Shown here piece after piece: positions 38,141-50,180 of a stretch of DNA of 64,000 nt. Made by a program: the position numbers and the translations under genes. Below the pieces are notes generated by a model, which worked only from the letters and a program-made list of their open reading frames with translations, had not been told where the DNA came from and did not search any database. The stretch is from NCBI GenBank assembly GCA_013396525.1, contig VWYX01000896.1, forward strand, positions 48,718-112,717, given 5' to 3'. Every line of letters begins with the position of its first letter. Position 1 is the stretch's first letter. The DNA is from Chaetorhynchus papuensis. Lineage: Eukaryota; Chordata; Aves; Passeriformes; Rhipiduridae.

Positions 38141-38439
38141 TGCTCTGACTCCGTACCCACGAGGGCTGCTGCCGCTGCGCTCTCCCTGCGGCATCTGGGG
38201 CCAGCTCCCACTGCACGCTGCTTCCCAGACAAGGAATGAGTTCATGCTGCGGTCTTGTCCCATTCTGGAGCTGCAAACGCTTCCAGTTTGGCCATAAGCT
38301 AAGGAAAAGTCTGGGTTTCTAAAACCCTTGTGTTGCGTTTTCCTAACTCCACTTGTGCTCGTTATCCCTGCTCCCTCCCAAAAGCTGTGCGTGAAAGCAG
38401 GCATTGGATTCAGAGTATTTAGGAATCTGATTTCCTGAG

Positions 38440-38900
38440 TTGACTGTGATTCTAACAGAGTTAATAATGTTCCTCAGAAAGCCAAATTGCCCAACTAATT
38501 ATTATACCTTTACAGTGAGATAACATTGAAGCTGTCAGTCAGCAGCCAGCGATGCTGTATGTATTAAAAATGAACACTGTTTTTGCACTCCTCTGCTTGG
38601 CTTGAAGCGGTGGCTGGTTTAGTTTTGTTTTGTTTCAACTGCACAGCTTCTACTAATCTACTTCTCATTAACAGCACCAAGGCAAATCCTTTCTCTCTGC
38701 TTTGGCTGGCAGTTTCAGAACTGTCTGTACATACAGTGCAAACAAATTTTGCCTTATTAATACCAACCGCCTCCCTCCCGCGCATCTGATTAATCCGCCT
38801 AATCCACGGCGTTCAAAAAATACCTATTGCCGTGGCGTAATTAAATTTCCAGATTAAATATCATTTGGTTTCACTGGGAGGGAATTACTGTTGGTGGCGT
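38440..38900. promoter_or_regulatory. Candidate conserved enhancer with paired TAATCC sites
   Basis: Unique, non-repetitive sequence dense in homeodomain-type ATTA words. It has two tandem TAATCC (bicoid/OTX/PITX-type) motifs at 38,791-38,796 and 38,800-38,805, and CpGs retained around CCGCGCATC, CCACGGCG and CCGTGGCGTAATTAAA. That combination is typical of developmental non-coding elements in gene deserts. This is inference from composition; conservation was not measured. Confidence 0.35.
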
Positions 38901-40567
38901 GGGTGGATCTTGAGGAACACTTAGAAGAATCACGCAAGCTCCCTTAACGAGTTACTCGGGGATGTAGCGGTGGTAACCCTCTGCTGGGAATGCAAAACAC
39001 TAAACGAGGTCACCAGCCCAGGTGAAGGGCTTGAACAAGGAGAAAATGCAAGTTTGAAACTAGTGAAAAATGTATTTCTGATAGATGGGAGGATGGAGCC
39101 TTGCTTAGGCAACTGCTGCAGTCCCCACCATCCTTGTGTACTGCTCACATCTGACTTGGGTTTATGTCAATAGGATTATAAAGCTGTTGATACACATGAA
39201 TGCTATTACCTCCAGTAATAAGATGCTGAATTAGTAGTAAAATACTTAATCCTCTTCCACTGAATTTAATGCTGTGGATATAGTGCAAGAGAAAACACAG
39301 ACAAGTCTAAAATTCCTTGGAAACAGACATTTAGCTATTGACTTTCCTTAAAGGCATCTCCTTGACTTTCAGGGATTTCTGAGATCTGGAACACTTGTCA
39401 AAGGACAGAAATGATTGTTTTCCTGCTATGGCAGTGGCATTAATGAGTGCCTTAATAAGGGTCGTTAATATAGTGGCTCCATATAGGGCCATAATTTATC
39501 ATTCTTAATTAGAAAATCATTGAGTTTATTTTGTGTTTTTCTGACAAAACCTGACAGAACTTCTGATAAACCTGGCTTGGATCAGTTTGTTTTGATTTAC
39601 TGTAAGAGTAATAGTGATTAGTGGTGAAAGGGGAAGAAAATAAATAGCTGCTGAAAACTGCAGAAAAACACAGCAGATATGATAGTGGAGTCCCAGGCAC
39701 CAAATGGATTCTCACCCCTTGAGAAACACGGATTAATCTGAAAACAGTTGCAGAAGTGTTTCAAAATGAGGCTCTCGGCAATGAGACTGAAAAGCTGTTG
39801 ATGTCATGGATACACACTGATTTCTAGTGCATGTCTATCTGCTGTACAGGCAGCTTCCTCAGTTATTTTCAGACTACTTTCAATCCTCTCCTTTATGGTG
39901 AGATTGTCTTTGCCATGGTGACTAATGACTTTTTCCTGCGTTTGTCAAGGTTGATTTTTGTGCTGCCCTTCTGTCTCACTTCACCGAGTCTCTAGTGAGA
40001 CACGAAAGGTTCCTTCTCTTCTCACACTGAGAATTATTCCCCAGGCCTTGGATAATGTGTGAGACACAGCTTCAAGCATTTCCACCGCTGACTGTGTCAC
40101 CTGAAGGGAAACTTAACCTGCACCAACAAATACAAAATTCCTTTAGTCCCTGCACTTCCCCAGCAATTCACACCTGACTCCCACCCAGATAATTTAATCT
40201 GTGGAGGCTTCAGAACTCCATTTATCATCTCTCCCTCTTCTCATTTACAAGACAGCTAAAGTTATCTCCACCTCCTTCTCCCTGGGTCCCATTACCCCCT
40301 TAATCCATTTAAATCCTTCCATTATTTTATTTTTTCCCTCTGCTAAATCCTCAGCTTCAAGGTCCTGTGTCCTACCTCTTAATGTTTCCAAGTATATTCA
40401 GCACTAAAGTGCTGGAGTGGTTTTTGCCAAGACTGAGTAGAGCCTTGCTGACAGTTTATCTTTGGCTTTTTGTCCACTGCTTGTGACTACGCAGGAAAAT
40501 GGACTTTGGGCTTTTTTCCGGTCTTCTTGCAAGGTTCAGGAGCTCACCTAGAAGGAAGTGAATAACA

Positions 40568-40610
40568 ATTGGACTCAGGGATCTTAAAGGCCTTTTCCAA
40601 CCTAAATGAA
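40568..40610 (+). mobile_element. CR1 LINE 3' tail (short)
   Basis: TTGGACTCAGGGATCTTAAA followed by GGCCTTTTCCAACCTAAATG matches the last ~45 bases of a CR1. The terminal octamer is degraded. Confidence 0.8.
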
Positions 40611-43304
40611 GAAATCAGTGAATGGGTCTGACTGATCAATTTGTTTAGTTGAATACACCTTTTCAACAATAGACTAGGTTTTTGTTTGTGTTTTTTTCCA
40701 GAGGAACTGTATCATCAAATTCATGCTTTTTACTCTCTTAACCTCAACTCCATTTGTATTTTTTAGACCTTTTTTATGAGACTTGTTTCCAAATAAGCTA
40801 AAATAAGAAGATGAGCCTTGCTCTACACCTAGATATCCATTAACCCTTTTGGGCAGTGTATTCCATAGCCATAAAACAATCCCATAAACTCTCTGCTGCC
40901 TAAGCCAGGCCTTTACCTCTTCTCCCAGGTTCCATTTTGATTGTCTGTGTCATAAGAGCATTAACAGGATTTTATGAAGATGACACACGCATGGAAACGG
41001 CGAGTACCCAAACCCTTTGATCTCATGTCCTAGATTTTGACTTCAGTTTGGATTTCTACAGCGTGCTAATGCCATGCAGAAAAGGCAGAGCAGGGTGTTG
41101 GGTAATGCAAGTTGAATGGTAGGAGACCAGCTAATAGTGAAAAAGGAAGATACTCAGGAATGCATCATCACACTCAGTGCTGATGAAGAGCTCTTTCAAA
41201 GCAATCATCATGTTTGTTCTCCAGGTTCCCTGACACTGACTGGCCCAAACCAAATGGCACTGAAATCCAAACCCCTTTGGAAAAGTCTGCGTCTGTCAGT
41301 TTAGGGGAACTGTTTGTCAATTACTGAAAAACAGGAAATTTGTGGAAGCTGTTGCTGTTATTGGTATTACAACTACTATTTTGGGTTGTAGTGGCTTATG
41401 ATACATTTCATAGGCACAGCCAGCAAATATCCAAACTTAGTATCTGCCCTGAATCAACTTTATGTACTTTCTGAATCTCTCCTGAATTACCTTTACCTTC
41501 TGAAGTGTCACTAAATCACGTGGCTTATGTGTTTGGTAGGTGCAGAAATAACTGGTTTTCCTATTATGACACACCAAATTCAATTTTAGTCCATAAACCA
41601 CTGATTTTTTTTTTCCTGTGGGAAAATAGCAAGTGGAAAAGTTAGTTGCTTTGATGCAAGTATGTGTCTAAAGTTTTGACTTATTTTGCTGTGCTGCATG
41701 AGGAAACATAATTTGATTCTTTCCTTTTCATTCCCTTTGAAAGGAATTTTTTTGGATTCCTAAAATCCATTAGAATAAACAGTCTGGTTGATGAAAAACA
41801 GAGCGAGTTTCTTATTTAGGGGAAGGGAATGAAATTCTGCTTATCAAATGACACTAATGACCAAACTAAATTCACTTCCACACAAAATGCACATGCTGTT
41901 TTTCAATCAACATTAATTTGTCTTTCTCATTCTATTTTCAAAGTCTAATGGGACATTTCTAAGGATATATTTTAGCTGCCTCTTCTAGATTCAGAAGATC
42001 TGCAATTAATCCAAGCAAACTTATCCAAAACATGCTCTAAAAATTCCTCATCTCACTATGTCTCATCTGTGTTTCGAGATGTGTTAGAAGGGGACTAATC
42101 AAGTGGTTTCATAGATGCAGCGAAACAGATTAAAAAATCTTTTATATTTACCCCTGTTGATTACAATTTGTCACGAATAATTTTATTTTCTGAGTGTCTG
42201 CAAGAGCTTAGCGGCCTCAGCCTGGAAAAAAATATAGAAAATGTAGTTTACATTGCAATTTTTTTTAAGGATTATGCTGATTGTTTATATTTACTGACTT
42301 TGTGAGCACAAAAATAATTCTGCAAGCAATGGGTATGATCATTCAACCAGACCTTGGTGGAGCAGTGGAAGATGCTGAAACAGTTTTGCAGGGGCAAAAG
42401 GCCAGAGCTGTCCTATGAGGAATTTTGCCAGCAGGAGCCACCAGGACAGCTCTGAACTTGCTCTTTCTGCTCCTGGCTCCTCCAGTGCTCCACTGGCTCC
42501 TCCAGTGCTGAGCTTTCTGAAGGTGCTGTGTTCCTTGACTCCCCTCATAAGAAAGGAGGATCTATATTTGCTATTTTGAGCACGCTTTATGCTAAGGAAT
42601 AAAGATGGGCACGATTGCAATCCATATTATCTCCCAAAGTGCTGATAACTCTGGAAGCTGAGCTTCCAGATAACCCCAAATTCGCATTTGATAGATGTAG
42701 TACTCTCACAGGTGAAGCGATGGAAGGGAGGATGCAGCCCTGGCTCCGCAGGGAACAGGCTGTGTGGGTGAAGTCTGCTTAAAAGGATGGGCAAAATTAA
42801 ATCCTGCCATTTTCTCACTTCTAAAGTGATGATTCGCAGAGCCCCCACAAACTGAGGAGAGTGGCAGAAGGGTAGCAGCCAGTGCTAACTGACCTGGGCA
42901 GTGTGCCTGCCTAAGGATTGCAGTGTGGTGTTTAAAACGCGTGAATTCACAAATAACACGAAACTCTTGAGCCAGGGTAAACCAGATGCAGAGAAAACGC
43001 ATTAAAATGACTCATTACAGTATCACAGTGTGCCTTCTCACATAAAAGCTGTTGAGCTGCTACAGGCTTAGGGCAGAAGTCTGTAAGAGCATATACAGCA
43101 AAAAGTATTCGGGTTATTTATTACTTCTGGTTTAGCCCGAAGAGTTTATGCTGATTCAATAACACATCAGTCAGACGGAGCTGGCTGGAGCAAGTTTATG
43201 CCTATCTTTTGTTACTGAAGTGGTACAAAATATTTTGGCAAACCTTACTTTAGCTTGCCATTTGACCAGGCATAAGAAAGGAGATAGGAAAGATTTACTG
43301 TTTT

Positions 43305-43400
43305 TATTGTACTGGTGGAGAAATAGAAGCAGGTAAGGTGACATGAGTTGCTCAAGATCACAGAGCAGGTCAGAGCAAGTGTTCAGGCACTACCTGTAAT
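43305..43400 (-). mobile_element. MIR/CORE-SINE-like fragment
   Basis: The plus strand shows GGTGGAGAAATAGAAGCAGG, then TAAGGTGACATGAGTTGCTC, AAGATCACAGAGCAGGTCAG. This follows the reverse complement of the MIR core (GAGGAAACTGAGGC, then TAAGTGACTTGCCCAAGGTCACACAG). The copy is diverged and short. MIR-type SINEs are tetrapod-age relics and rare in birds, so the call is moderate. Confidence 0.6.
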
Positions 43401-44279
43401 ACAGACTGATGAAAACACTGAGGTTATGTGAGAAATATATATATATGTATGTACTTATGTTATTTGCACACAAAATTTCCCAAAGTTCACAGTTTATTCA
43501 CATGTTGCATAAATCAAATATTTCGTTAAGTTTCACTAGGTTTATACAGAATCTCGTGCCAGCACATCTTTCGTTATCATAATTATTTTGAATATTCATG
43601 TAAGAATCAGCTGCCTAGGAATGTAACTATTTCTTTCATACCTGGTCTGAGGTGATACTGACTATACTTCTGGACCAACTCACATGAAAAGTCACTTTCA
43701 TGATCTACTTTTCTCTTTTGACGTACTGCTGTGGGTTTTTTTCTTTCTACTCCACAGACATTTTCATGGCATCACTTAACAGCATCTAAATTCTTCCCTT
43801 CCCAAGGAACAGACAATTATATTTCCATCCAACAGCACAAGTTATCAACTGCAGCACCTGTTTTCAAGAATATCATTGCTTTAGTGTTAATTTTGGCTGG
43901 CCTTGTCCATTGTCAACTGTTATTAAATGGAATGGTGATGTTCCACCATAACTCACATTGCACAAATATCGAGTAATATGTTACTTCAAGGCAGGAGGAA
44001 GCTGAAGCAGATTCATGTTCCTGTATGCACAGAGATTGGAATGGCACAGGCTGGAGAGACCACAGCACTCCAGAGCACTACACCAACATGCATTTCTTGG
44101 ATGCTAAAAGCAGTTGGTTGGGATTTTTGGTTTTTTGGGGTTTTTTTGTTTAGCTGGCTAAAAATTGCGATGCATTTTCCAGACACCCAGCTAAACCCGT
44201 GCCCAGTAAGTATCGGAGGCTGAGCATCAATTATTAATCAGAAGACTCCTATCTTCCTAGCTCTGTGCAGATGCATATT

Positions 44280-44297
44280 TGTGTGTGTGTGTGTGTA
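44280..44297. repeat. (GT)n microsatellite
   Basis: Short uninterrupted GT dinucleotide repeat. Confidence 0.9.
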
Positions 44298-45091
44298 TTA
44301 CATACATATATTAAAAAAAAGATGCTGCAGCAAATCTTTACAGCCAATGCCCGGGTTTTGCTCAAGAGGCATAAAAGTGCCTCCAAGCCTATCGACTAAA
44401 TTTAGTGCGCAGTCCCAGCGCTACACTGGGAGGATGGTGCTCTCACATCAGCACAGAGCAAGGAAAAAAGCTACTCCAGAAGGAATTCAGAGCATTTAGA
44501 CCGGTCTCCTATTTTGAACAGTCATCTGGCAGAGTGTTTTTTCTTGACAGCGTAGCAGTGACGGGCAATTGCACCACATAGGAGTAGATATAAGCACAGT
44601 TACAAGTACACGTGATGCAAATTGCATTTTCCAGGCACGGGCAGCAGTTCTTTAGAGTTTCTCTTAATTCTGTTATTAAGCTGCAAAATGAACACCCACC
44701 ACTGCTGGGTATTCAATGCACACACGTGTTTGTACAGAGGATGAGGATACGTGGATGCAAACCTCCTGCTTTCCCTTTTCTGTGGCTACAGGACAGACCC
44801 TGGCCCTTGTGTATCAAGGAACAGAGAATTGCCTTTTCTAACCCAGAGCACAATAGCCATTTCTCTACCAAAATGCAACTAGATTATGTTGTGGTGGCAG
44901 GTCTGTAATGACCTAGAAATGAATGCTGTCAGCCTGGAAATGGGAACTATTTCCTTTTCAGGGAGAATGTGAATACAGCTCCCTCCTCTCCTAGCCAAGT
45001 GTTCCAGCCACCACATGATCCTATCCCAGATCTTTTGTTTAATTTTGCTTCAACTTAATCATTCTTGCGTCCTTTGTTCACAGAGATCCAG

Positions 45092-45230
45092 TTTCAATAG
45101 ATGGGATAGATAGTACTCCTACCCAAATTACCTGGTAATGAGGAAGGGTGAGGAAAGAGCTGAAAGGAACTATTATGCTTCCTAGCTATATTCTTATGTA
45201 AAAGAACACTATTGCCTCCATCTATTGAAA
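45092..45230. repeat. 13-bp inverted-repeat pair enclosing 139 bp
   Basis: TTTCAATAGATGG at 45,092-45,104 and its exact complement CCATCTATTGAAA at 45,218-45,230. This resembles a tiny MITE with terminal inverted repeats, but no target-site duplication is visible, so a chance pair or a decayed hairpin is equally possible. Confidence 0.45.
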
Positions 45231-46032
45231 ATCGAAATTGTGAGTGCACGTCCCTGATAAGCAGGAAAAAAAGAAAAAAAACCAACAAAACCAACGTGCA
45301 TTATGTTCCTCTTTAAAAAAGACAAGAAGGAACAAGATGGTCAGCCTCAGCTCAGTTCCTGAGAAGCTCAGGATGCATATCCTCCTGAAGCCATTCCCGA
45401 GTATGTGACTAAGTGACCAACTGACTCTGAAGGATATAGCAATGGTGAATAAGAACTAACCAGCCCTTTCTGAGGCCTTTGACATCCAGCCCCTGCAGCA
45501 GCATCATTTTGGAGCTGAGGGATTCTGACCGGGAGCGACAGATGATCATGTGGATTGGAGACTGGCTGTGGGTGCCAGGCTGGACACATCCCATTTCCAG
45601 GTGATTTCGTGGAGACATATGATACTGGCAGGCCCAAGATTAAAGTGCATCTCACCCTAGACAGATTTTAGGACCAAGACCTGAAACATCAGTATCAGAG
45701 GAATGCTTTTGCCTGAATACTTCATGTGATAAGATTTCCACTATTTGCTTGGGAAATTATAAAACTTTTTATGTTAATGTTCCGATGTTATCCTAAGTCT
45801 GTGCTATCTTTATTTACCATCAACCCCACTTATTTTACCTGTCAGAGAATGAAAGTATCTGAATTAAAAGACAATTATGCATGAAAATCAGTAACTCAAA
45901 AGTTACAGAAGTAGTTAAAACGACTACTCCGCGTTTAAGTAGATAATCACGCCTCAGGCCCACCCTTGCAAAACATTTATTTCTGGATGTGAATCACTGC
46001 CTGCCCAAAGCTCTACCCAAGACAGGACAAGC

Positions 46033-46134
46033 TCGCAGGGATTTGCAGCCCCGCTGCCGCTGAGCGCAGCGCCGGCTCCGAGCCGGCTGGGACGTGCGTG
46101 CACCCCGACCACGGGACCCGCAAGGGCTGAGTCA
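46033..46134. promoter_or_regulatory. Mini CpG cluster with adjacent AP-1/MARE-like site
   Basis: About thirteen CpGs fall within roughly 90 bases in a CpG-poor background, including a GCCGGCT-CCG-AGCCGGC inverted repeat. They are followed directly by TGAGTCA (46,128-46,134), extended to TGAGTCATGC. The patch lies about 3 kb upstream of the ANKRD50 CpG island. It could be an upstream enhancer or the promoter of an unannotated transcript; no coding frame belongs to it. Confidence 0.4.
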
Positions 46135-47200
46135 TGCACCAAACAGCACCGAGGCAAACTGGAAACAGCGCTCCAAACTACACACAAGGCAAACAGGAGC
46201 CTGTGGACACACAGGATGGCTCAGATTTTGAAGGCTTCAAGGATCAGCCTCACGCTGCCTTCTCTGCTGTGATCCACTATGTCCTCTCGTCCATCAGGAT
46301 TGCCCGCTTTCACATCCAAATAACGCCATACTGAAACTGTTCAAATAATTGAAAAGCACATTGTAGTCTTTCCTAATACTCTGCAAAAGATGTGGCAAAT
46401 CATTTGGAAAGCATAAAAGATTTTTGCTTAACCCACCCCCTCAGGTGTTTCCAGTGTTTGGTGCAGACTTCTTATGCCACAACTTTAGTGCAACCTCTTT
46501 ACTAAAAGTTTCTTCTTTTCTTAGCCTTAACTGTCATTTAGGTAAGTACAAAACCACACCTAGAATCATGCATGACGCAAATGTCCCATCATTTAAAATC
46601 AGGTGCCTCAGTGTGGCTCAGGTTAACCAGGAAGGTTCCCACAGTTTCAGACCACTGAAACTAAAAGTACAGAGTGGGGTTTGTTGGTTTTTTTTTTTCC
46701 AGATAAGAAATTTTGCTCTGTTTCATCTTCTTTTAGGCCTTATCTGTCAGTCTTGTAGCCTGCAAGGTTGCAGCCAGTTAGATCACGGCTTGTTTGCTAT
46801 CTGTGTCAAACCAAGTTTGACAAAACCACAAAAATAAGGTTTGGTTCTTATCCTGACACTGTCTCATTAACTACAGCATTGCACAATTGTATCAGAAATA
46901 TCTGACCCTTAGCTATAATAATTCACCAGGATGATGTCATCTGAGCTGTCACGGTAGGTATAGGAGGTACTATGCAAATAATCTCGATAACAAAATGCCT
47001 CCCTGGCTTTTGAAGGTCGACTTCAGGGTCTTAGTTTCTTGTGTACAGATGAAAGATCGCAGCCGAAGCGGCTGCGCCTCTTCATGGCAACCTTGGGTTT
47101 TTAACCCTTTGAACTTATTTTTCGGATTTTTTTTCTTTTTGTAAAGAAAAGGATTTATCATTGAAAGTGTTTATATGCTTTTGCTTCCTAGTAGTAATTT

Positions 47201-47217
47201 GGGGGGGGGGGGGGGGG
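47201..47217. repeat. Poly-G run (G17)
   Basis: Seventeen consecutive G. Long G homopolymers are uncommon in vertebrate DNA and can form quadruplexes. The exact length is prone to sequencing error. Confidence 0.85.
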
Positions 47218-48733
47218 TCAGTGCAAGGCCATTCCCAGCCTTCACCTTTAGGTTGTACACAGAAATTTTTTTGAAAGGTCACACTTTGGACTTTGCAATA
47301 TTTTGCCTAATTATACTGTAGGCCTGCCACATTTTTTTTCCAACTTCTGTTCCTCCCTCCCTTCCCCTTTCCTTCTTCCCTTTGTAATTCCAACAAGTAT
47401 TTCATACTCCTGATGTTAGCTGTAGGAGTGATATCCTGAAGGGAGCCTCAGCTCAGATGCAGTGTCCACGAGTTAGTTTTAGGGGGTTAATTATTTTGTG
47501 TCCTCTGTACCATGCTAAAATCAACTTACTGTCACCTGTTTTGTTGTAGGGTTTATGTATTAGCATGGAAAGGTTAAGTGTTTTCACAGTTATTATCTAT
47601 AAATCCATCGCGGGTACATTTAAATATCAGATTTTAGCAAACCATGCTGTTACTCCACCTGCTTCACTATATTCACTAGGATGTTGTGAAATCTGATAGG
47701 GCCTTTTCATCTCAATTGGGTTTTCATTTGTGTCTTGATCATCAGAAAGGCAGAAGTTGTACTTTCCCCTGCATCTCATCGTTGTCCAATTTCCTTTTCT
47801 TTTCTCCCTGGGTCACCTACCAGTCTAATGCTTATGCCAAGATCTGCTTCTGAACATGTTGAATCTGCAATTATTTCTTGTGGGCTTTTTAAATTTTTCT
47901 CTCTCTGTCAACCTCTGTTTTTTCTCTAGCCTGCTCAGCAGACCAGAGCTGCAATCCCATCACTCCAACCATTATCTGTCTCTATTCCTTTACTGTTAAA
48001 ATAATAAAAAAAAAAATTTACAGTTCAAAGTCTCTTGAAGTTGTACTAGCATTAGTTTTGGGAGTCTTGAGTTTCCACAACATTTCGAAATGGAAGGGTG
48101 GTGCAGCTGGGAAGGAAAAAAAAAAACAAGCCTAGAGAAGATTATTTGCCTAAAGTGTATGGTTAAAAAAACCCAACCAAGTCAGAAAGCTTAAAAAAAA
48201 CCCAAAACAAAACAACCACACAACATTTTCTTACTACTAGTCTTATTTCTGTTTCTCCCCCACTCCCAATTGCTCTGCGAATTTGTAATTCACTGCTTCC
48301 AAAGGTTCTTCAAACTTGTTCTACTGGTTTTCAGAAGCAGACAGACTTGTTTTTCTAAGCTCTTCAGTACACCAACTGAATTTATTTAAGTTTTCATTTC
48401 ATTTTGCTCCTGCAAAGAATCCCGGGACGCTCCTTGAAGGGCCCTAAATCACTCCGTTGTATCCCACGGATATATTCAGTGTGTACTCCACAATACTGTA
48501 ATTACCTGGTGTACGAAACCGTACAGAGCCGTGCTAAAATGAAGGCACTGTTTAGCAACCGTAAAGACCTTGATCCTTGATGGAAAAGTCTTATCATAAC
48601 TAATGCAGCCAGCTCCAAGGGGAGCAAATTTTAATGGAAATCCTTCCCTTGCTCTGTCACAGACAAAATAAAGGAGGGGAGTGGTCGCTTTGTTGTCATG
48701 GGTGGAAGGGGCTTTACAAGGGTCTCATAAAGG

Positions 48734-48819
48734 TGTCCTGGAGCAGGATCCATCCTGTTTTCTTCCATGTTAAAGTTGTCCTGGAGGAAGTTCTAGCCTG
48801 GTTTCTTCCATATTAAGGT
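48734..48819. repeat. Diverged direct repeat, 2 x ~43 bp
   Basis: GTCCTGGAG at 48,734 and 48,778 begins two units that share CCTG and TTTCTTCCAT...TTAA in the same order. The period is about 44 bases, with several substitutions. Confidence 0.7.
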
Positions 48820-49139
48820 CCCCTGTTCAAAGGGTTTGTAGGGACCCACAAACTGTGAAGCTCAAGGGTCACTTTAATGTGGTGTAAGGGAAGGATGTGG
48901 GGTGCCCCTTGGAGCTCTCACAGTCTTGGAAACACGATTTTTGGATCCGTGTATCGCCAGAAGCAAGGCGGGGAAGGTGGAAAAGGTTCCGAATTGGCGC
49001 TACTATCTGGGGAGGCTGTCAGGGTAATTAATGGGAGCTCTGTCCGAAACGGGCCAGTTCAGGGCAAAAAGGAGAAAAGGCAATGAGAAAAGCTCTGAGG
49101 TCTGTGCTTCGCTTGCAAAGAAGAGTGAAATAAGGTTTT

Positions 49140-50180
49140 AATGCGAGGAGCCGTGTCTGCCCCGGGGTAACGGAGGGTTCGCCTTCAGCCAGGACCTTTC
49201 CCCCCCAAGTTTCGCTGCCGCGAAGCGCGGCCGGGACGGCGCCTCAGGCCGGCGGCGGGAGGCGCGGCCGCCCCCTGCAGGGCCGCGGCGGGAGGCGCCG
49301 GGGGAGCGGGCGGCACGGAGGGCGGCCCCGGGGCCGGGACAAAGCCCGGGGCGGCGGCGAGGGGCACCGCCCGTCTCCCTCCGCCCCGCACTACTTCGCC
49401 CCAGATGTCCCCGCCGCCGGAGGGGAAGGGGGGCGGGCTGAGGCGGGGCCGGGGCGGGCAGAGCGGGGAGCGAGGGAGGTGCCGAGGAGGGAGAGCACCG
49501 GGCGCGCCGAGGCAGTCGCGGAGCGGGGTGGCCGCGGCCCTGGCACGGCGGCGCCCGGGGGCGGGAGCCCAGGGGCCGGGCGGAGGAAGAGGAGGGGCGC
49601 GGACAGCGGCGAGAGGAGCCGTCTGGAGGAGCCGCCGCGCCGAGGCGGCGGCGGAGGTGAGCGAGCGGCGGGAGGAGGCCCTTGCCCGGGCGGGGCTGAC
49701 ACCGGCCCCGGGGCTGGCGGGTCCCCGCCGGGCGCGGAGCGGGTGCCCGGGTCCCCGTGCGGAGCCGGGTGTGTGCGCGGCGGAGGGCGGCGGGCGCAGG
49801 GAGTGTGGCGCCGCGCCGTGGGGCGGGAGGCACAGGAAGGGCTGGGGCGCTCCCCAGCTGCTCGGGGGTTTTCCCGGAGGGAGGTGGTCGCGCTGCCAAG
49901 GGGCTCCCGAGCCGTGCCTGCGCGGCGGTGCCCGGACCGGGAGGGAGGGCGCGGGGCTGAAGCGCAGCCCGGGCTCAGGCGGTGGCTCGGGGTGCGGGGG
50001 TGCCGCGGAGGGCACGGGGCGGTGGCGCGGGGTGTCACGCCGTGACCCCGGGGCTGCCGGGCGCCGCTGCCGCCGCGAACAAAGAAGCGTGCGGGGAGCA
50101 GCGCTGCCCTGCAACACGAACTCCCAAAAACGCCCGCAGCCGGCAGGAGGAAAATGGGGTGAGGAGAGGATTCGGTGATG
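49140..50180 (+). promoter_or_regulatory. ANKRD50: CpG-island promoter of ANKRD50
   Basis: A one-kilobase block of extreme GC and CpG density rises abruptly from AT-rich flanks. GC boxes (Sp1/KLF type) cluster at about 49,429-49,460, e.g. GGGGGGCGGGCTG and GGCGGGGCCGGGGCGGGC. No TATA box is evident, as is usual for a broadly expressed CpG-island gene. The ANKRD50 coding start lies about 1.7 kb downstream on the plus strand, and transcription probably begins near or just after the GC boxes. Long Pro/Arg/Gly/Ala-rich open frames on both strands (up to 310 codons) come from scarcity of stop codons in GC-rich DNA and are not taken as genes. Divergent antisense transcription is possible but not shown by the sequence. 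Confidence 0.85.
49500..49656 (+). other. ANKRD50: Probable ANKRD50 non-coding exon 1 (start unknown)
   Basis: GGCGGCGGAG at 49,647-49,656 is followed by GTGAGCGAGC, a near-consensus splice donor (GT at 49,657-49,658) inside the CpG island. If used, it would define a short non-coding first exon. Intron 1 would run from 49,657 to the acceptor AG at 50,491-50,492. The left edge given is nominal, because the transcription start cannot be read from the sequence. Another possible donor is GGGGTGAGG near 50,158. Confidence 0.5.

Larger units (their letters stand above)
29732..40567. other. Intergenic, no gene seen
   Basis: Holds one short CR1 tail (31,014-31,108), a 30-base-period T-run repeat at about 31,686-31,734, a 10-bp perfect hairpin at 34,465-34,490, a CA microsatellite at 38,119-38,140, and a candidate conserved element at 38,440-38,900. 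A moderately GC-rich stretch at about 30,450-30,900 has overlapping open frames on both strands but no recognisable protein. Confidence 0.5.
40611..49139. other. Upstream flank of ANKRD50, no gene seen
   Basis: No exon is supported. It contains a 20-base-period direct repeat at 42,473-42,509, a MIR-like fragment, TA and GT microsatellites (43,434-43,446; 44,280-44,297), a 13-bp inverted-repeat pair (45,092/45,218), a mini CpG cluster at 46,033-46,120, a G17 run, and a duplicated ~43-base unit near 48.75 kb. Open frames of 93-137 codons are chance. Confidence 0.5.

Noticed and set aside
46424..46837. 137-codon plus-strand frame
   Set aside because: Contains a translated T-run (poly-Phe) and no domain; chance.
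49138..50178. Open frames of 188-310 codons on both strands in the CpG island
   Set aside because: Pro/Arg/Gly/Ala-rich, mutually overlapping in several frames on both strands, with no domain. They are explained by lack of stop codons in GC-rich promoter DNA.
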